Shown: positions 39,101 through 53,144, numbered from the stretch's first letter. The stretch: DNA of 64,000 nucleotides from Lethocerus indicus (GCA_019843655.1 JACDQD010000104.1:3844001-3908000), one strand, 5' to 3'. Program-made: numbers and translations. The notes: generated by a model not told the origin, from the sequence alone.

Positions 39101-42100
39101 TCCAATTAAAGAGTAAATTTAAATCGGTTTAACATTCTGTAGCAGTTGTTCCAGTTGCTGTACAAATCCTTAAAAGAGAATGTAATAAGAATTACGTTTC
39201 CAGTAGTAAGCGGCTTAAAACGAAATAGGTTTCTGGGTCAGAAAAGGATCCAGCTTTTCTGAATACAACATTGATCTAGTTCTCTGCTAAAAGACATTAT
39301 CGCAGCCATTATATGCCTAATGAAACTATAAGAAAAAGATTTAGATATTTAAATTACATTAGATTTCAAAATCTGTACTTATGGTATAATCTAGTTAAAG
39401 CAGGAGAAGGGTAACTTTTATTTTAAGTTATAAGATTAAGCAATGTATTGAACTATAGTAATAGTATTTTATACAATATTCCAAGGACTGTCCTATCTTA
39501 CGAATTAAACCAGAATATAAATTGTATACAATATTTTTATAAAGGTTCGTCCAATTTATATTCGCTGCAAGAATAAATTATAACTTGCTTTCATAATGCA
39601 CAAAATTGTAACCGCTCTTCCTAACCCAAAGGATATAAATTCCGAAAATTCTCATTTCAATTATCAACCTCTGAGAAAAGATAAGTACAAATAAAAAATA
39701 GGGAACAGAAAAGTAATATGAAAACAGTATGAGAGGACATTCTGGATATAATTCTCTCTTATTTCCTGAAATGTTGGCTCGGAATTCATAAGCCTTCTTG
39801 CTTATGCGTGGGGTTTGAAGGAGAAACTTACCCCATAGCTCTCCGGGAACGGCAGTTTACCTGGCAAGTGCTTGCTCTACACAAGTCCGTGACTGTACAC
39901 ACCGAACTTAAAAATTTAATCAAGTACAACTTCATAGTCGACCGCCGAAGTTTCGATTACTTAAGGAATTTTGAACTAAACAGCAGCATCCATTTTCGCC
40001 CGAACGGAATTATTGTGAACATGCTTACATGCGGCGTTGATTTATGAAGTCATACTCAAATAAAATGGTGATATAAAAAGAATTGATTTGAAGATATTCG
40101 AAACATTTCGAAGAGCGAGACCCACTCTCATATGTGTTAACACTTAGTAATATTTTATTTATTTCATAGAACCACAAAACAGGTTTATCGAACTTTATGT
40201 GGCTAACTATTATATTCGCATTACATTTTCGACAGTTGTTTTTATAAAAAAATAAATTAGTTTTTACAAGAGATTTCTAGTTCACCTAAGCGAAAATGGG
40301 GGACCCAAATGAACATATCATATTACAGTAATTAATACAGTAATATAAAATTATGAAATTTACAGGTTTCAATACTTGCAGGCAGGAGGGGAAAGTAGTG
40401 CGCGACAGGTGTTGCTTTCCAGACCTACCCCAACACCTTACTCGTGCAGCTAGCTCCCCCACAAAGCCTCTATTAAGTTGTATCCCAAGCAATAATGCTG
40501 TATTTTTATTAAGTAAATAAAACAGGGTTAATATGGAATAACGGCGTATAGGCAACACCGCAATACTCGACGTCTTGCCGGTAAGCGCCATGTGCCCCCT
40601 TTTTCGGAGTGCACCATCGGAAGGCTCATCACATTCTTTATGAAATAAATAATTTGTAAATTTACGTATAAATTTAAAAAGTTAAACATTCTCAAGTTTT
40701 AATACATTTTCCAAGGAATGAGGCCTCAGTTGAAGATATCTAAGGGGAGTGAAATCAATATTTTTTGGCGTTGGAGCTTTTAATCCACACATTGAATTTT
40801 AATTTCAAAGGTTAACATTTACCGTGTTTTCGAAAAAATAATTTGTTTGGCCTGAATAGTAAAATGTATATAAATTTAAGGGCAATTTATGCCGGCTACG
40901 GTTCTTTCCAGTCAATTTTTACACAGCAGTAAATTCAAAGGTTGTAATGTTAGATATGAAATGATGTAAATAATTCATTAACTTAACTTCCGTTTATTTA
41001 ATTATTTCAATAAGCGCATTTCTTCATCAATGCTCATAAATGTTATATATACCGTTATAATTGTAACATAAGTGTAACATATAATATTATATATGTTATA
41101 AACCGGCTATTTCCACTAAGGATACAGTGAAGTTTACAGCCTTAAAGATTTAGAGGAAATCAACCATTTGAGCAAGTGTTATGAGGCAAGGATTGAATAG
41201 GTCGGTTAAACCAGCTTGTTCGGGAATGTGAGGGAAAGCGGACGGAGAAACCACCAGGGATGGGAACAATTTTGAGGTTCGTTGAGTCAATTGTTTCCTA
41301 ACGGGTTCCAGGCTCCCCTTTCGCGGCACCTTCTGATGTCGCCGCTACAGAAGATTAACACCCGCTTAAGCATTTATAAATGATTTCATATTTTTATTAA
41401 CATTCTAATAAGCTTCAGAAATCGTTCATTTTCTCCTCAAGAGAGGAATGACATAAATGATTAGTATCAAACACGCGAAATGCAATACGTTCTGTTCGAT
41501 CCTCATCGCTGTGAGTGAATATTATTCTTACAAACTATTTTTCATCTTTTATTTATCCGTTAAGAATTCTAAAAGATTTTCGGTAAACCCTAAAAATGTT
41601 TATGCTATTAAATAATATAGAAGCATTTTTAGAATACTAGCTGGAAATTAATTAAACAATCGTCAAAAGTTGTGCAACTCCGTGGAACGGTTCACGGACA
41701 ATTAACCGCGGACTGAAATTCGAGACTTATTCCTAACTCAGGGGAGACGTATCCGGCTCCCTGTCGGCGAAAGTAAGGATTGGAAGAATTATTGGTTAGG
41801 TTAACCATTGCGGAGGAAGTGGGGGCTTATTGCGGTTGACGGAGTAGTTGTATCACTGGCGGTGAGGCCCCCGTATCGCCGGGGGACGATCGGTAAAGGA
41901 AAATTGCGGCTCAAGCCCTATCTTTGGAAAACGAACCTAAACCCCCTCCACGCCGCCCCCACACCCCTCCCTGCCCTCCCACCTTCCACTAAAACTTTAT
42001 CGGGGCCGCTATTTCCGACCGACATTTTATGTGTCCGATTGAGATCCCGAAACCCTCCTCAACTGATGCCACTCCCGGATATTGTTTAAGGCGGATATTT

Positions 42101-43679
42101 TTATTTCCATCCCAATGTGAGAAACGGCGCCTCTATTCAAGCAGAGGCACTTTTTTTTAAATAATGGCGCTATTAAAGACAGCGGTAGATTGATCTTTAT
42201 TACAACTAATAATAGGATTGAAGTTAAATATTTTGAAGACCGAAGTTTGTTTTGAAACAACCCATACATTATTATTTTCGTAAGAATGAAATTGATCTAC
42301 CCCATTAAATATGATTCCATTGTTTTAATATTACAAATATGCACTATCTTTTTATGACATATTTGAAAGCGTAAGAAAAAGAAGCTGTATACAAAGTAAA
42401 AATCGTGGAACATGTGGAAGGTTAAATACTTTTTAAACAAATAGCGTGTAGAATTAATACATTGTTATTTTCCCAATATAATGTATTATATATAAATATA
42501 CCACTAAAATAATTTCCCGAAGCCCAAGTATCGGACTTAATCGAATTTAATTAAAGCGCTAAATAAACTTCAAAACATTATTCAACCAATATATTATTCT
42601 GTACTTATTAATGAGTGAACCTCAATTTTCTCCAAAGCTATCAATTTAAAACTATCAAACTAAAATTTTATTTTGTACATAAGAATAAAAAGAGGCGCGA
42701 TTGCATCTAATCGCATTTCCGTATAGCACCGGTGCGCTGATTGAAATTTCAGTTGCACCGCGCTGATTGAAACCGGTTTGTGCGGATCCGAATTTAAAGG
42801 CCGACTGGGGCGGGGTCACCGCTCCCACCCCCCCCAAGTTGTTCAATTAAAACTTGAAGCCAACCAGACACCGACCAACTGTTTAATTCGGTTTTAATCC
42901 AAAAACAGATGCTAGACGCGTCGCCCAACTTTCAGATCAAAACAGCGGCGGAAAATTCAACAACTCCCGGCCTGAGCAATCTCTCTTTTGTTGGCGCTGA
43001 ATAAATTCGTATCGGGTTCGGGACGGACGTTAATAACGTTACGGGCGTCGCGACTAGAAACGGTCGTTCGAGCGGCGCCACGCCGAAATTGAAATTGTAA
43101 TTGTTTTCCATACAGTTCAGAAATGTCATGTACTCTTCTAAACCTGTTTAAACTAATCGACATTGCCCTATAAGTATGCTGCTATTCTGAATCTACATTC
43201 CTATTTGTTCAGGCATACTGTGTAGATACGCCCTCATTACTGTGTTGTATTGGGTGTCAATTAAACGATTAATCGCACTCGATATAATCGCATGATACCG
43301 CGTTACAACACCGCCCCTCTCCCGCACCGCCGAAGAAGCCGCATTTATCCTCGTGCGAAGGCAATTTTTTTCGTAAAGGCGTGTCGGCAAGGCTCGGGTG
43401 GATAATGCCAATATCGGCTGGCCCCGGCTACACTTATCGCCGATAAACCGGCCCTTCAATAACCCTCCTCCGGTGTGTGTTTAATGTCTGACACGTGTTC
43501 CAATAATGCCTTCCTATCGCTCGGTGTCATAAAATCCTCCACTTTTCCAAGCTTGGATACCGCCTTTCCATTCCTTTCCTTTCGGTTGAAGCCAATTCAA
43601 ACTTATTAAATATAATTAAGAATACTTAATATTAAACAATATTTAAGAACACATCTGGGAGTATAATTTTTCAAAATTG
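36106..43679. other. Non-coding mosaic
   Basis: AT-rich with GC-rich patches near 36640-36900, 37480-37720, 38080-38340, 40370-40460, 41800-42090 and 42690-43090. It includes the CT tract at 37354-37424 and an AT-rich imperfect inverted repeat near 41040-41100. Frames of 80-100 codons occur in the patches without recognisable domains. Nothing here is firmly genic. Confidence 0.5.
37354..37424. repeat. CT-rich tract
   Basis: Seventy bases of almost pure pyrimidine (CTCT, TCAC, CCCC units) ending at CTGTCTGTCGGCAG. As written it resembles a very long polypyrimidine tract and 3' splice acceptor. It is also simply a microsatellite of the kind seen elsewhere in the window. Confidence 0.85.
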
Positions 43680-43683
43680 TTAA
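43680..43683. repeat. TTAA target-site duplication, left
   Basis: TTAA directly abutting the left terminal repeat of the 500-bp element. It is matched by TTAA at 44184-44187. Duplication of TTAA is the hallmark of piggyBac-family integration. Confidence 0.85.
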
Positions 43684-44183
43684 CCCTTTCGCTGCGCAAC
43701 ATGTTTTGAGATTATGTGCTAGCAGTGCGCACATATTTTAGTAGTTGCGTTTTTACTCGTGTTGAGCATTTTGACGATTTTGCCATCTTATAAAAATTGC
43801 CTAATAAATTATATTTATTATTAATATAAATAAATAATATTAAAAATAACAAACTCGCAGTACAACTTTATAAAACTAATATAAATATTTCAATTTAATA
43901 CGTTTCAACATGTCCTATTCAGAATACTAAGAACAACTGAGTGTACGCGTCTGATTTTCTAAACATAATTATGCAGGCTCGGATATGCTCGTAGCCGTAA
44001 AACTAGTAATAATAATAGTAATCAGCGAAAAAAGCCGTGTGGAGCAGTAAACGTAAATAATACGCAATGAAAATAGCCGTAATGAGCAGAAAACTAATTT
44101 AAAACAAGGCGCGAAAATACTCGTTCGGAGCTTATGGGTCACAGTTTTTTTTACTAATATATACGTGTAGAGCAGCGAAAGGG
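43684..44183. mobile_element. piggyBac-type MITE, complete, 500 bp
   Basis: The ends are perfect 12-bp inverted repeats: CCCTTTCGCTGC (43684-43695) and GCAGCGAAAGGG (44172-44183). Each is directly flanked by TTAA. That end structure is characteristic of the piggyBac superfamily. The interior has no transposase frame, so the element is non-autonomous. Its right half carries three AGCCGT words at 43993, 44033 and 44075, a period of about 41 bp. The last two are followed nine bases on by GAGCAG. CAGCGAAA from the terminal repeat recurs at 44023-44030. GAGCAG also overlaps the right terminus (44170-44175). Such subterminal repeats are typical transposase-binding candidates. Perfect ends suggest a fairly recent insertion. 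Confidence 0.85.
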
Positions 44184-44187
44184 TTAA
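44184..44187. repeat. TTAA target-site duplication, right
   Basis: TTAA directly after the right terminal repeat of the piggyBac-type MITE. Confidence 0.85.
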
Positions 44188-47100
44188 TCACACTGGTAAT
44201 AAGTATATTATTCCTGACAAATGTGTACTTCTTATTATCTGTAAAGACAAAAAAAGACGCACTTATTTCATTCATTCTATTGTACAACGTTAGTATTATT
44301 ATTATTTAAGATAATTTATATCATTCTATTAGGTTGAACAATTCTCAAAATAAAATTTATATTTTTTTTCTCCTATTAAAAAATTGGGTTCTGCCGACAA
44401 AAATATAATGAGCGAGGAGACAGGTCCTTCGAAACATACATTGGTACGACTCATATCTGAAAGGAAGGTACACAAAAAACGCAAGGGTAGACCTTTCATT
44501 ATTATCCAAAGGCAAATAAAACATTCGGTGTTACCAACATCTCAAACCAGTTCTGGATTAATAATAACCGAGAGGTGGCTGCTATTTTCCTAATGCCCGC
44601 AGGTACGAAGCAAAAACTACCCAATTAAGCTGGCCCCGGCCCCATATTTTATCCCGTATTTTTGGGGGGTGGATTTCTGCACACGGCGGCCGTCCCGCCC
44701 CACTTAACGCCAGCCAACCCCCGACTCCCGAACTCGGTGTCGTCCAACCGAATTTCTAATTTATGTGCCGTGTTAACACCCTCAGTGGGGAAGGCTTCAA
44801 AATTTCAGTCTCTACCTTTGGACCCCCGAGCTTTGCCAGCAATTTCAGCGGGTAATCCCCTCTACCGAGAACAGAAAACAGGTCGATGTTTAAAACCGAA
44901 ATTTAATGCCCACGAATTAAAGGCATTTGTTTAGTAGGCTGCTCGCCATCTTCATTAGCCCTCCGTCAGTAAATGTCTGATTTACGAAATAAGAATCCCC
45001 TCAGTTTGGAATAATTTATTTTAAAATGATGTTTGTTTCCTTAAAAATCTGATTCTAACTTCTCTGGAATTATTAAAACCCATACAGCGACGATAAAATG
45101 AATAAAACCACTTGGAAAGAGCATTTTAACTTCTATGGAGGGGGTAAGCGCCTGTAGCGCGTCTTGTTACCTTCTGGAGTCTTGTTAGCTGATTGGTCGG
45201 CCCCGGTCGAGCAACCTGAACCCTTGACCTTCTCCAACCCCCCTGGCCTTCTCCAGGGCCCGCTTAGGTTGGCCGGAGGTTAATAATAATACCGGGCATA
45301 ATTTCTGACTTATACGGAAGGTTAACTTGAGAGACCTCGGTTTACGGCCCCTTAACGGTACAGCGTTGGCGGGTTTGGGCCGAGACCGATGCTATTAGAC
45401 CGGCCCAGACTTAAATTCTAGGACAGCTAATGTCAGCATTTCCTGATATTAGTGCGTGCGGTATATTGACACGTTAACAAACCAGTCATTTGGCCGTATT
45501 GAGAGCAAGACGTTGACACAGGCTTTTCTGTTCTGGAAACACAGAATAATTATTTTTAATGATCGCTGTGACTCTTTTTCTGAATTGAATTTTACCGATG
45601 CTCCTTTGATTTTGAATTTAAATTGAATCGTTTCGAGAGTAAAGTAATGAAAACACATGTTGAAAGCGCTTGTTGAAAAGAGAGAGTCGCAAATTGCCCA
45701 TATTAATGAAACAGGAAGAAAAATGTTTCCCCTTTAACAGTAGAAAAGAAAGTTTTCAGTGGTTGTCAGAAAGTCTTTGTGAAATAATCCTGACTCTCGA
45801 CAGCGGCCTAAGCTACTTCACTTGATCCGACACCTGAATTCCTTTCAGTCTGACATCTGTTGATGCTTTCTATCTTAGAAATTCTTTTTCCTCCTGCTCT
45901 TTTTCCCATTATATATTTGGCGGTGCTCAAAAGCCGATAGCTAGAATGAGTGGAGGAGATTGTTTAAATTTGAAGGCTTTAAGAGAAAAGGGTAATCTTA
46001 ATTCCTTTCGACGATAATAATTTTATATTAACCAGGGCATTCACTTATCTTGTATTTTATGAAGAACCGACAAACTGAAAGGGTGGCCAGAAGTTGCAGC
46101 ATTCCTGGTTAGAGGGCTCGGCTGTACAGAGCTGTGAGTCGAACACAACCGAGTACAAGGTGAAATTGCCAGGGCCGGTTGGAAGGGAATTGGAGTGGGG
46201 CGTGTGGACAGATGTTGAGAGGGCCGAAGTGCCGAGGAGCCGGTCAAACGGCCGGCTAGGAATGCAGACGGCCCCGGTAGGACAGCGGCGGCCGAAAGCT
46301 TTCCGAGCAAGTTTCGTACAAACAGCCGGAGGGCTCAGGTCCGGGGCCTACATTTCCGCATTGTTCATTTTGGGGTAAACCAGACTTTGAAACATCGCGA
46401 GAACAGAAAATGTAAAAGTTATATCGATTGAAGACTGGAAAATGACTGGCTGGTGATGTAAGAGCACCCACGAAGTAAATAATTCCAATAATTGGTAAAA
46501 CATTTTTTGTTGTTTTTAGGCGTTCTCAGAAACACAGAGTGGTGTAATTATTAACTCTCTTCAACGTCTAAATGATGATGACGGCGAGCCGACAAAAAGG
46601 GGTCACATCTAAATGAAAACGCACTAAGCATAATACGGATATTATTGAAGTGAAGCGGGACAACATACAGTCCTTTTCCCGAATAAACACGTGAGTGGGG
46701 AAGCGTCGGATTTAAAATTAATAGTCATGTTACACTGGTCGTAGAATAATACAGAATAATGCGTGAGCCGCTAGGGAAAATTCAAATGGGACCGTTAAAA
46801 CTGCTGTAGGACCGAGAAGAAATGTTTAGCTCCTCATTATTCAACTTGGATTTAATTAAGTTAAAGGTCAAGACATCTCAATGAAGATAAATTATGTAAA
46901 TGTTCGAAAGAATTGTTTTGTAATACTCCCGGGGTTGGTTGGTTCAAATAGTGGACAAACATGGCAAACAACTAAGCGATAATTAATGTCGTGAAATTCA
47001 AAATTAACGAAACAAACGAGTATTTTATAATTATATACTATTTATTTTTGTTATATTCTATTCATAAATATTTTTCGTCATGTTTTATCCATGTTGAAAG

Positions 47101-49469
47101 AACGTTGGGCGTTTTAAATACGTATAAATGACGTCAAAACTATATTTCTGAACTACGGACTTATTAGGAAAGTGTCGCATTGTCCTTGTGCAAAACATGT
47201 ATTCACACGCCAACTGTCGTCTTGCGGAGAAATATTGCAGTAAATTGTTATTATTGATTTCAATTATTACCTACAATCATTCTACCGGAAATTCAAAGAA
47301 AATCCAATATTGTTCCTCGTTACTCTCCTATATTCATTCAATGAGTGATATTGACAACTTAAAAATACCCAGTATCCCTTGTTCTATTATTTATTACTAT
47401 TAGTGTTGTATGTTTCGAGACTGTTACCTTTTCTTCAATTATAATATGTTTTGAAAATTAATTTTCAGGATCCGTATATAACAACATGTGATCAATACTT
47501 GTATACAATAGTTTTGTATACATCGTGACGATATCTACACCACGGATGGAGAATAACTGTATCTGATTTCATATAAAATTCATAAGGGGTTTAGGTTCCT
47601 AACAGTCGCGAGCGTGGCTCTTTCTTCAAAGTGACCTTCAGTTTGTCCTCGCACGAATTTATTATCAGATTTCATTTACTATTATTAAGTTCAGTTGCGC
47701 TCCATTAACAGCGTAAGTAGCTTTTACCCAACGGTATAATATTAAAATCGACGAAAATAATTTCAGAAAATCCATTAAATTCAGTTCGATAGTTTGTTCA
47801 AATTCATCATATAGTAAGAACGAATAGAACTGCTCCCGATGAAGTGGTGATGATGAGCGACGGGGTTGTAGGAATGAAGGGAGTAAATGTGCAGTTGGGT
47901 ACCGCCTGATCGTAGCGGTTCCTGTTCCAGTGGGGGACCAAATTTGACTTGATTTCGATGTCTATTAATTCTAGAACACCTTGTTTAATTCAAAACGATA
48001 GTAGGTTTAACGTCAAGTGAAGTTTACGGTATGCGCCGTAAATCGAATCATAATGCCGGTCGTGCGGCCGGCCAAGGGGCGGAGGACAAGCACGGCTTTT
48101 AGAGCTGTCGCTGGATAATCGAGTTAGGGTCGAACCGAAGAACTCGATAGCGGGGCCGAGGTCAGAACCTGGTGTCGAACAGGCCCCCGCCAACGCATGC
48201 CTCGGTCGATATTTTACCCCGTAAGATCTCTTGCGGGAGGTCGCAACACCGTGCCGCTAACTCGAAACCGACCGAGGGTGAGCCAGCCGCGAAGTGGTAC
48301 AAATAAATACCACTATATCTTGACCGCACTTAAAGTGTTATCTCTTTACAAACCACGGCTCGTTCATTCGCACACCTGAAAGCAGTGTAGAATCTGAGAC
48401 CAAAATTTAGGGACATAAACATTTCAAAAACCGAGCAACCCAAAACATGTAGGATTTAACAGATCAGTCGGCCTCTCTGCATATGATACATAAGAACCGT
48501 TTATCTATAGGTTAGGTAAAAAGTATCGATGTAATGGAATCGGAGTATAGAATCCGGACATTAGCACTCAATAAGTTAAAATTGGAATGTGTTTATCGGC
48601 TATTTATAGCCGTAACATTTACTAAATTATGAAATAGAAACAACTATATAACTTGAAACTGTTATACCTTTATAATGCGGACATTCCGAAGAAGCGGGGC
48701 GGAGTCTTTGAAGCGAAGAAGGGGAAGAATGGAACGTAGACACCAAAGTGGACCAATGGTGTGCAGTAAGTTACCGTCGAGGGAGGCCTCCCCCTGGAAA
48801 GCTCCAAGCTCCAAGAGGACGGTGAGAGCCGCCGAATCAGATAGCGACCCGCCCCGACGTAGTTTTCATAATTCATGAACCGGCGTCGGTTCCTAGGCAA
48901 TAGGAGCAGCTCCGCGTTGGCTAGCAGAAACCGGCGAGGCCGCGCCCTCCGCCAACTGGGCCGAGGTTGCAAATGTATGGAAATTTGATGGGTCGCCGGC
49001 ATGCAACCGCCCAAACTACACCCCCCTTCCCCACCTCCACCCCAGCCATCAAGCCGAAGGTAAGTAAAATCGAAAGGAATAGAAAATGGGAGGCGAAAAT
49101 AAAAGTTCCGGCGAAACGAAGCTCGGCGAAAGGAGTAATTGGCACTGCGGAGTCCGCTAAACTCTTCACGACGGCGGGACGGGCCCCGGGGCCTCTAAGT
49201 GCCATTAGAAGTAGTTCGACGTTGTTTAAATCTTCCCCTCCCTTCAGGAAGCGGGCCAAGGCCCGTGCCGGAATGTAATTACGGGTTTGGAATTTGTACG
49301 ATTTATTCATTCGAGACTAAATTCGGGATTCTGGTGCTCTGAACAAAACAATCAGGTAAATTGGGGCCCGACCAGTCGAAGGGTTTAATTGATTCGACAA
49401 TTAAGTCAGCAAACTATAGTTCTTTTACTGAACCTACTGTTTATTTACAAAATTATCGTACATTTCGCT
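44188..49469. other. Non-coding stretch
   Basis: GC-rich patches at about 44630-44900, 45130-45420, 46100-46380, 48040-48300 and 48680-49280. Near 45161-45187, GTCTTGTTA is repeated with an 18-bp period. CTTCTCCA repeats at 45229 and 45248. The 48680-49280 patch has long frames on both strands (103 and 129 codons) but no domain. No gene is supported. Confidence 0.5.
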
Positions 49470-49615
49470 CCCAACGAACTTTAGTTAAGTACATTTCCGC
49501 ACCACACTCATGGGGGCGCTAGTTTCACAAAAATCGTTCGTTGGGTGCACTTGCAGCGTTTAACTAGCGTCCCCTGAGGGTGGTTCGGAAATGTACTTAA
49601 CTAAATTTCATTGGG
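49470..49615. mobile_element. Inverted-repeat (fold-back/MITE-like) element
   Basis: Arms 49470-49522 and 49564-49615 are reverse complements over about 52 bases with few differences, sharing GGAAATGTACTTAACTAAA exactly. The spacer is 41 bp. The block at 49541-49566 also recurs directly at 49611-49636 (21 of 26 bases), so the element has layered repeats. Weaker symmetry continues outwards to about 49434 and 49660. No target duplication or coding frame is visible, so the superfamily is unknown. Confidence 0.75.
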
Positions 49616-49636
49616 TGGACTTACACCGGTAAACTA

Positions 49637-52600
49637 ACAATGTAAGTAAACGATGTAAACCTGAAATCGGCTTACAAAAACCGCCACCGTCAACAATTAT
49701 TCAATTAAATTTCAATTGTTTCGGTCATTAACAAAATATAGTAGACCAAACCAGCGAGAGAAGACAAAAACACACGATATATTACGAAGCATGTAACATA
49801 TGAAAGAAGCATAATAGCATTTAGAATAGAGTATGAAAGAGAGAGATAATATTATTAGAAGTAGAGATTATCTCAATATAATTCCTCATCTCGGAGAATA
49901 CAAATATTGTTTTCATTACTTCATATAATATTTCCACTCCTTATATAATTTCACGATAATATTATGACGGGCCTGTTTCCAGGTTGGGCAGTGAAACGGC
50001 GTAAAAGGGCCCCTTTAAAAACCCTTCGTCGACAGTTTTTACCCCAAGGTAAACTGGGAGTGTTGGTCGGGCCTCGCTTTATACGGGGGAGTCCAACCGT
50101 CGTAAAAACCCGAGACCAGAAGCCGGCATCCGGTTGCGGATTTGCACATTTATGATGCCCTTCGCGCGGTTTTATCTCGATTTTGTTTTACGGCGCCGGC
50201 CGCTCAACCAGCCGATGGCCTCGGAAACGCTACGATAAAGTAAAGGAGAGGAGCGGAGGGTTACTTTACGAATTGGCCAGCCCTGGACTTAATGGGCTCC
50301 GAAAAGGGCGACACTCGTTTCTGCATGATAAGGGCCGTCACCGCCAAGCACTCAAATCCCAATTAGTCTTTGAAAATAATACTGTCATAAGTTTAAGACA
50401 TTTAAAAGAAAACGCACAAGAGAATTATTATTTCGGGACAATAGATGATAATAGGTAATAGCCTATATAAGCCAAAAAAGAGGGTACAAATCGGATATAA
50501 AAATAATCTGAAGATGTCACAGAGGTCTGGAATCTCTTATTCAAGTAGTCCCTAGGAGAAAATAGGTGCCGTCAGCCGGGTTCGAGACGAAGTCTCTGTA
50601 AGGGTCGATGCTGTAAGTGGTGGGCCGTGGGTTCGATAATAGTGGATGGCGCATTATCATTCCAACTAAAAATTGTACTGTGAAAATTAAACAAAATTAT
50701 GTTCCATCTCGTTAGAATGTTTTAACTATTAGGTTGTTTAGGCTAGAGATTGGATCAGTTTATTTAACGGCGCACGCAATTAATGCGAAAAGACAAAATG
50801 TTTTAGTGGAATATTATGAGCTATCAAAAGTAACAGATTGAAATTATAATCTACCTAAGATGTACGAAATAGCCGCTAAGGGCGTTTTGATTTGATTGAA
50901 AAAAAAGCAAACGGGAAAATAGAGGGAGGCGGAAAAACATTTTTTTAGCGATACAATTTTTTTAATATTACGTCTCCTTCATTTTTGTCGCTAGAGCCAG
51001 TTTTCTTCTTGGAGAAGGAAATCGAGACGTTCTAAATGTAAGGGAGTTTTTCAGGTTGGACGCTCCGGGCGGGCATTGTCCGATCAACAATGACGGACCG
51101 ACCCGACTCCCCAACGAGTTATTCAAATGAAAGAGAAAACTCTCCTGCATTGTTCCGCCGTCGCATCCTCGTCGACTTTTACAAATTTCAAGCCGGCGTC
51201 GAATCCGGGACGCCTTTACACTAAAGGCATGCATCTCGGATGACTTGAAATGAAGGAGCGGAGGACTTAACTCCGAGCTTAACTCTTCGTTCGTCCACTA
51301 GATAGGGCGCTCATCGAAATATTTATTTTACTTTAACACGCAGTCTAGTTCAAATCTCTAAAAAAACGTTAAAACAAGTGAATTACGCGGAGGCAACTTT
51401 AAAGGCATCTTCAACATTATCAGCGTTTGGGGTTCTTGTGACAGTCTGTCTTCGCTCGCAAACATGTACTCCGAAATGAATAATTAACTTTCACAGAAAT
51501 CCGGCATATTTCCTATCTTCCTTTGCACACTATAATGATATTAGTATGGCCTCTTTTTCTTGTTTATTCATTATATGAGGACTGGACTTTAATCAATCCC
51601 TGACGTTTATCAGAAATTGAGAATATCGGCTCTCACGTGTCAATAAGTGACCCATTAAGCCAATTCGAACAGAGCTCACGTTCTGGCAAAGATAGAGGCC
51701 GAAATTAATCCCATTACAGTTGATAAAAGCCGAACCGAGAGCAATTTACCAAAGATGAATACCGCTTACCGCCGAACACCTACATTTTAGAAGAGATAAC
51801 GCGAGGTGCGCTTGGGTAGCCTATTATTACTATTATAGATATTTATTATACCTCGATGTTTATTCGACAAATTCTTTGTTTCTTTTTCAACAAAAAGGTT
51901 TGTGAACTATTGAATCTTGGATACGATTCTCCATTGCACGACCGAATTTCCCTTGAATTGCGAATTTAAATTGATCAAAATAGGGGCTCTCACTAACTCT
52001 AGTGGTAACTTATTAGATTTCAGTTTCGAACTTTGTTGCTGAACAACTGCCATTGAAGTGCAGATGGAAGGCCACCGCTCTCAATACCAGCAAGACACCC
52101 ATATATAATGAGAGTAGGTTAACGATAATGAGTAATTGAAGGCAAATTCCAAAGGAGCCGATGATGGAGCTACATCGAGTTAGGGCCCTTAAGCCGGTTC
52201 TAAACCCTGGTTTCAAATTTTCGATTATGTCCGTCGGAATTTTCCTTCACTGTAACTTTAAATGGATTAACAGAGATGAGCTCATTAACTCTAATGTGCT
52301 AATGCCGCACTGCGCTAATCTGCAGAGTACTATAATTATAATAGAGTTATATAATAATACATAATACATTATATTATGACAATAATATAAATCAATTCAA
52401 ATTTAGGGACAGATGAAAGCAGTTACACTGGTGACCAAATATGCCCAACTAGTATAAAAACTAAATGCCAATGTGAACATAATGGAATTGATAGAAATAT
52501 TTTGCATTATTCATGCTAAAATATTTAAAATATTCATCTTGCTGTACTTGCGGTAACTGTATATAAAAATAACTTGGAAAAATGGTCTACTTCGGAGTTT

Positions 52601-53081
52601 CTCATGGAATTTACGTCCGTGTTCTCCTCCCCTTTTGGTCGGCCGGGTGACCTGGGGCCTCCTATATTTTATCATATTTCCTACCCGACATTATTAAATT
52701 ACCCAACTCTTCTTTCCGCACTGAAGGAGTAGTAGGACGGTCGGAATTCAGGGAATCGAGAATTCCGGTTTGACCCCGGCCCTGTCGTCCAGGGGTTTAA
52801 ACAGTAATGGGTCGCCCATAGAAAAGTCCCCTTTTGAAGTTGGCTACTTTTCGAATGGTTTCCACGGAATAAACAGAAATAGATTTCCCAGAACACGTTC
52901 TTGTCCGAGTTTAATTTAAATCAAGCTCCAGATTTAAATTACCCTCCATCAGGGACTTGATTAAAATGTTGACAGACATAAACAGTTCAACTTAACAAAT
53001 TGACATTTAATTGCAAGTTGACATATTGACTTATTTGATTCTAGGTCAAAAATGGAACTTTAGATATCAATGGTTACAGTA
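49637..53081. other. Non-coding stretch
   Basis: AT-rich with GC-rich patches near 49960-50360 and 51000-51240. B-box-like words occur at 50578-50590 (GGGTTCGAGACG) and 50630-50639 (GGTTCGATAA), perhaps from an old tRNA-derived SINE. An AT-rich stretch at 52330-52395 has imperfect fold-back. No gene is supported. Confidence 0.45.
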
Positions 53082-53117
53082 TTCTGCAGTTACTGCAGAA
53101 AACCAGTTACTGCAGAA
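53082..53117. repeat. Palindrome with a direct duplicate
   Basis: TTCTGCAG (53082-53089) and CTGCAGAA (53093-53100) form a perfect 8-bp stem around TTA. CAGTTACTGCAGAA at 53087-53100 is repeated exactly at 53104-53117. The structure sits 28 bp upstream of copy C of the dispersed repeat. Confidence 0.75.
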
Positions 53118-53144
53118 TCTATAAAAGATTAATGGAAATAGGTG

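Noticed and set aside
48921..49310. Hydrophobic 129-codon minus frame
   Set aside because: The hydrophobic stretch comes from a purine-rich + strand. A 103-codon frame is open on the other strand as well, and neither has a known domain.
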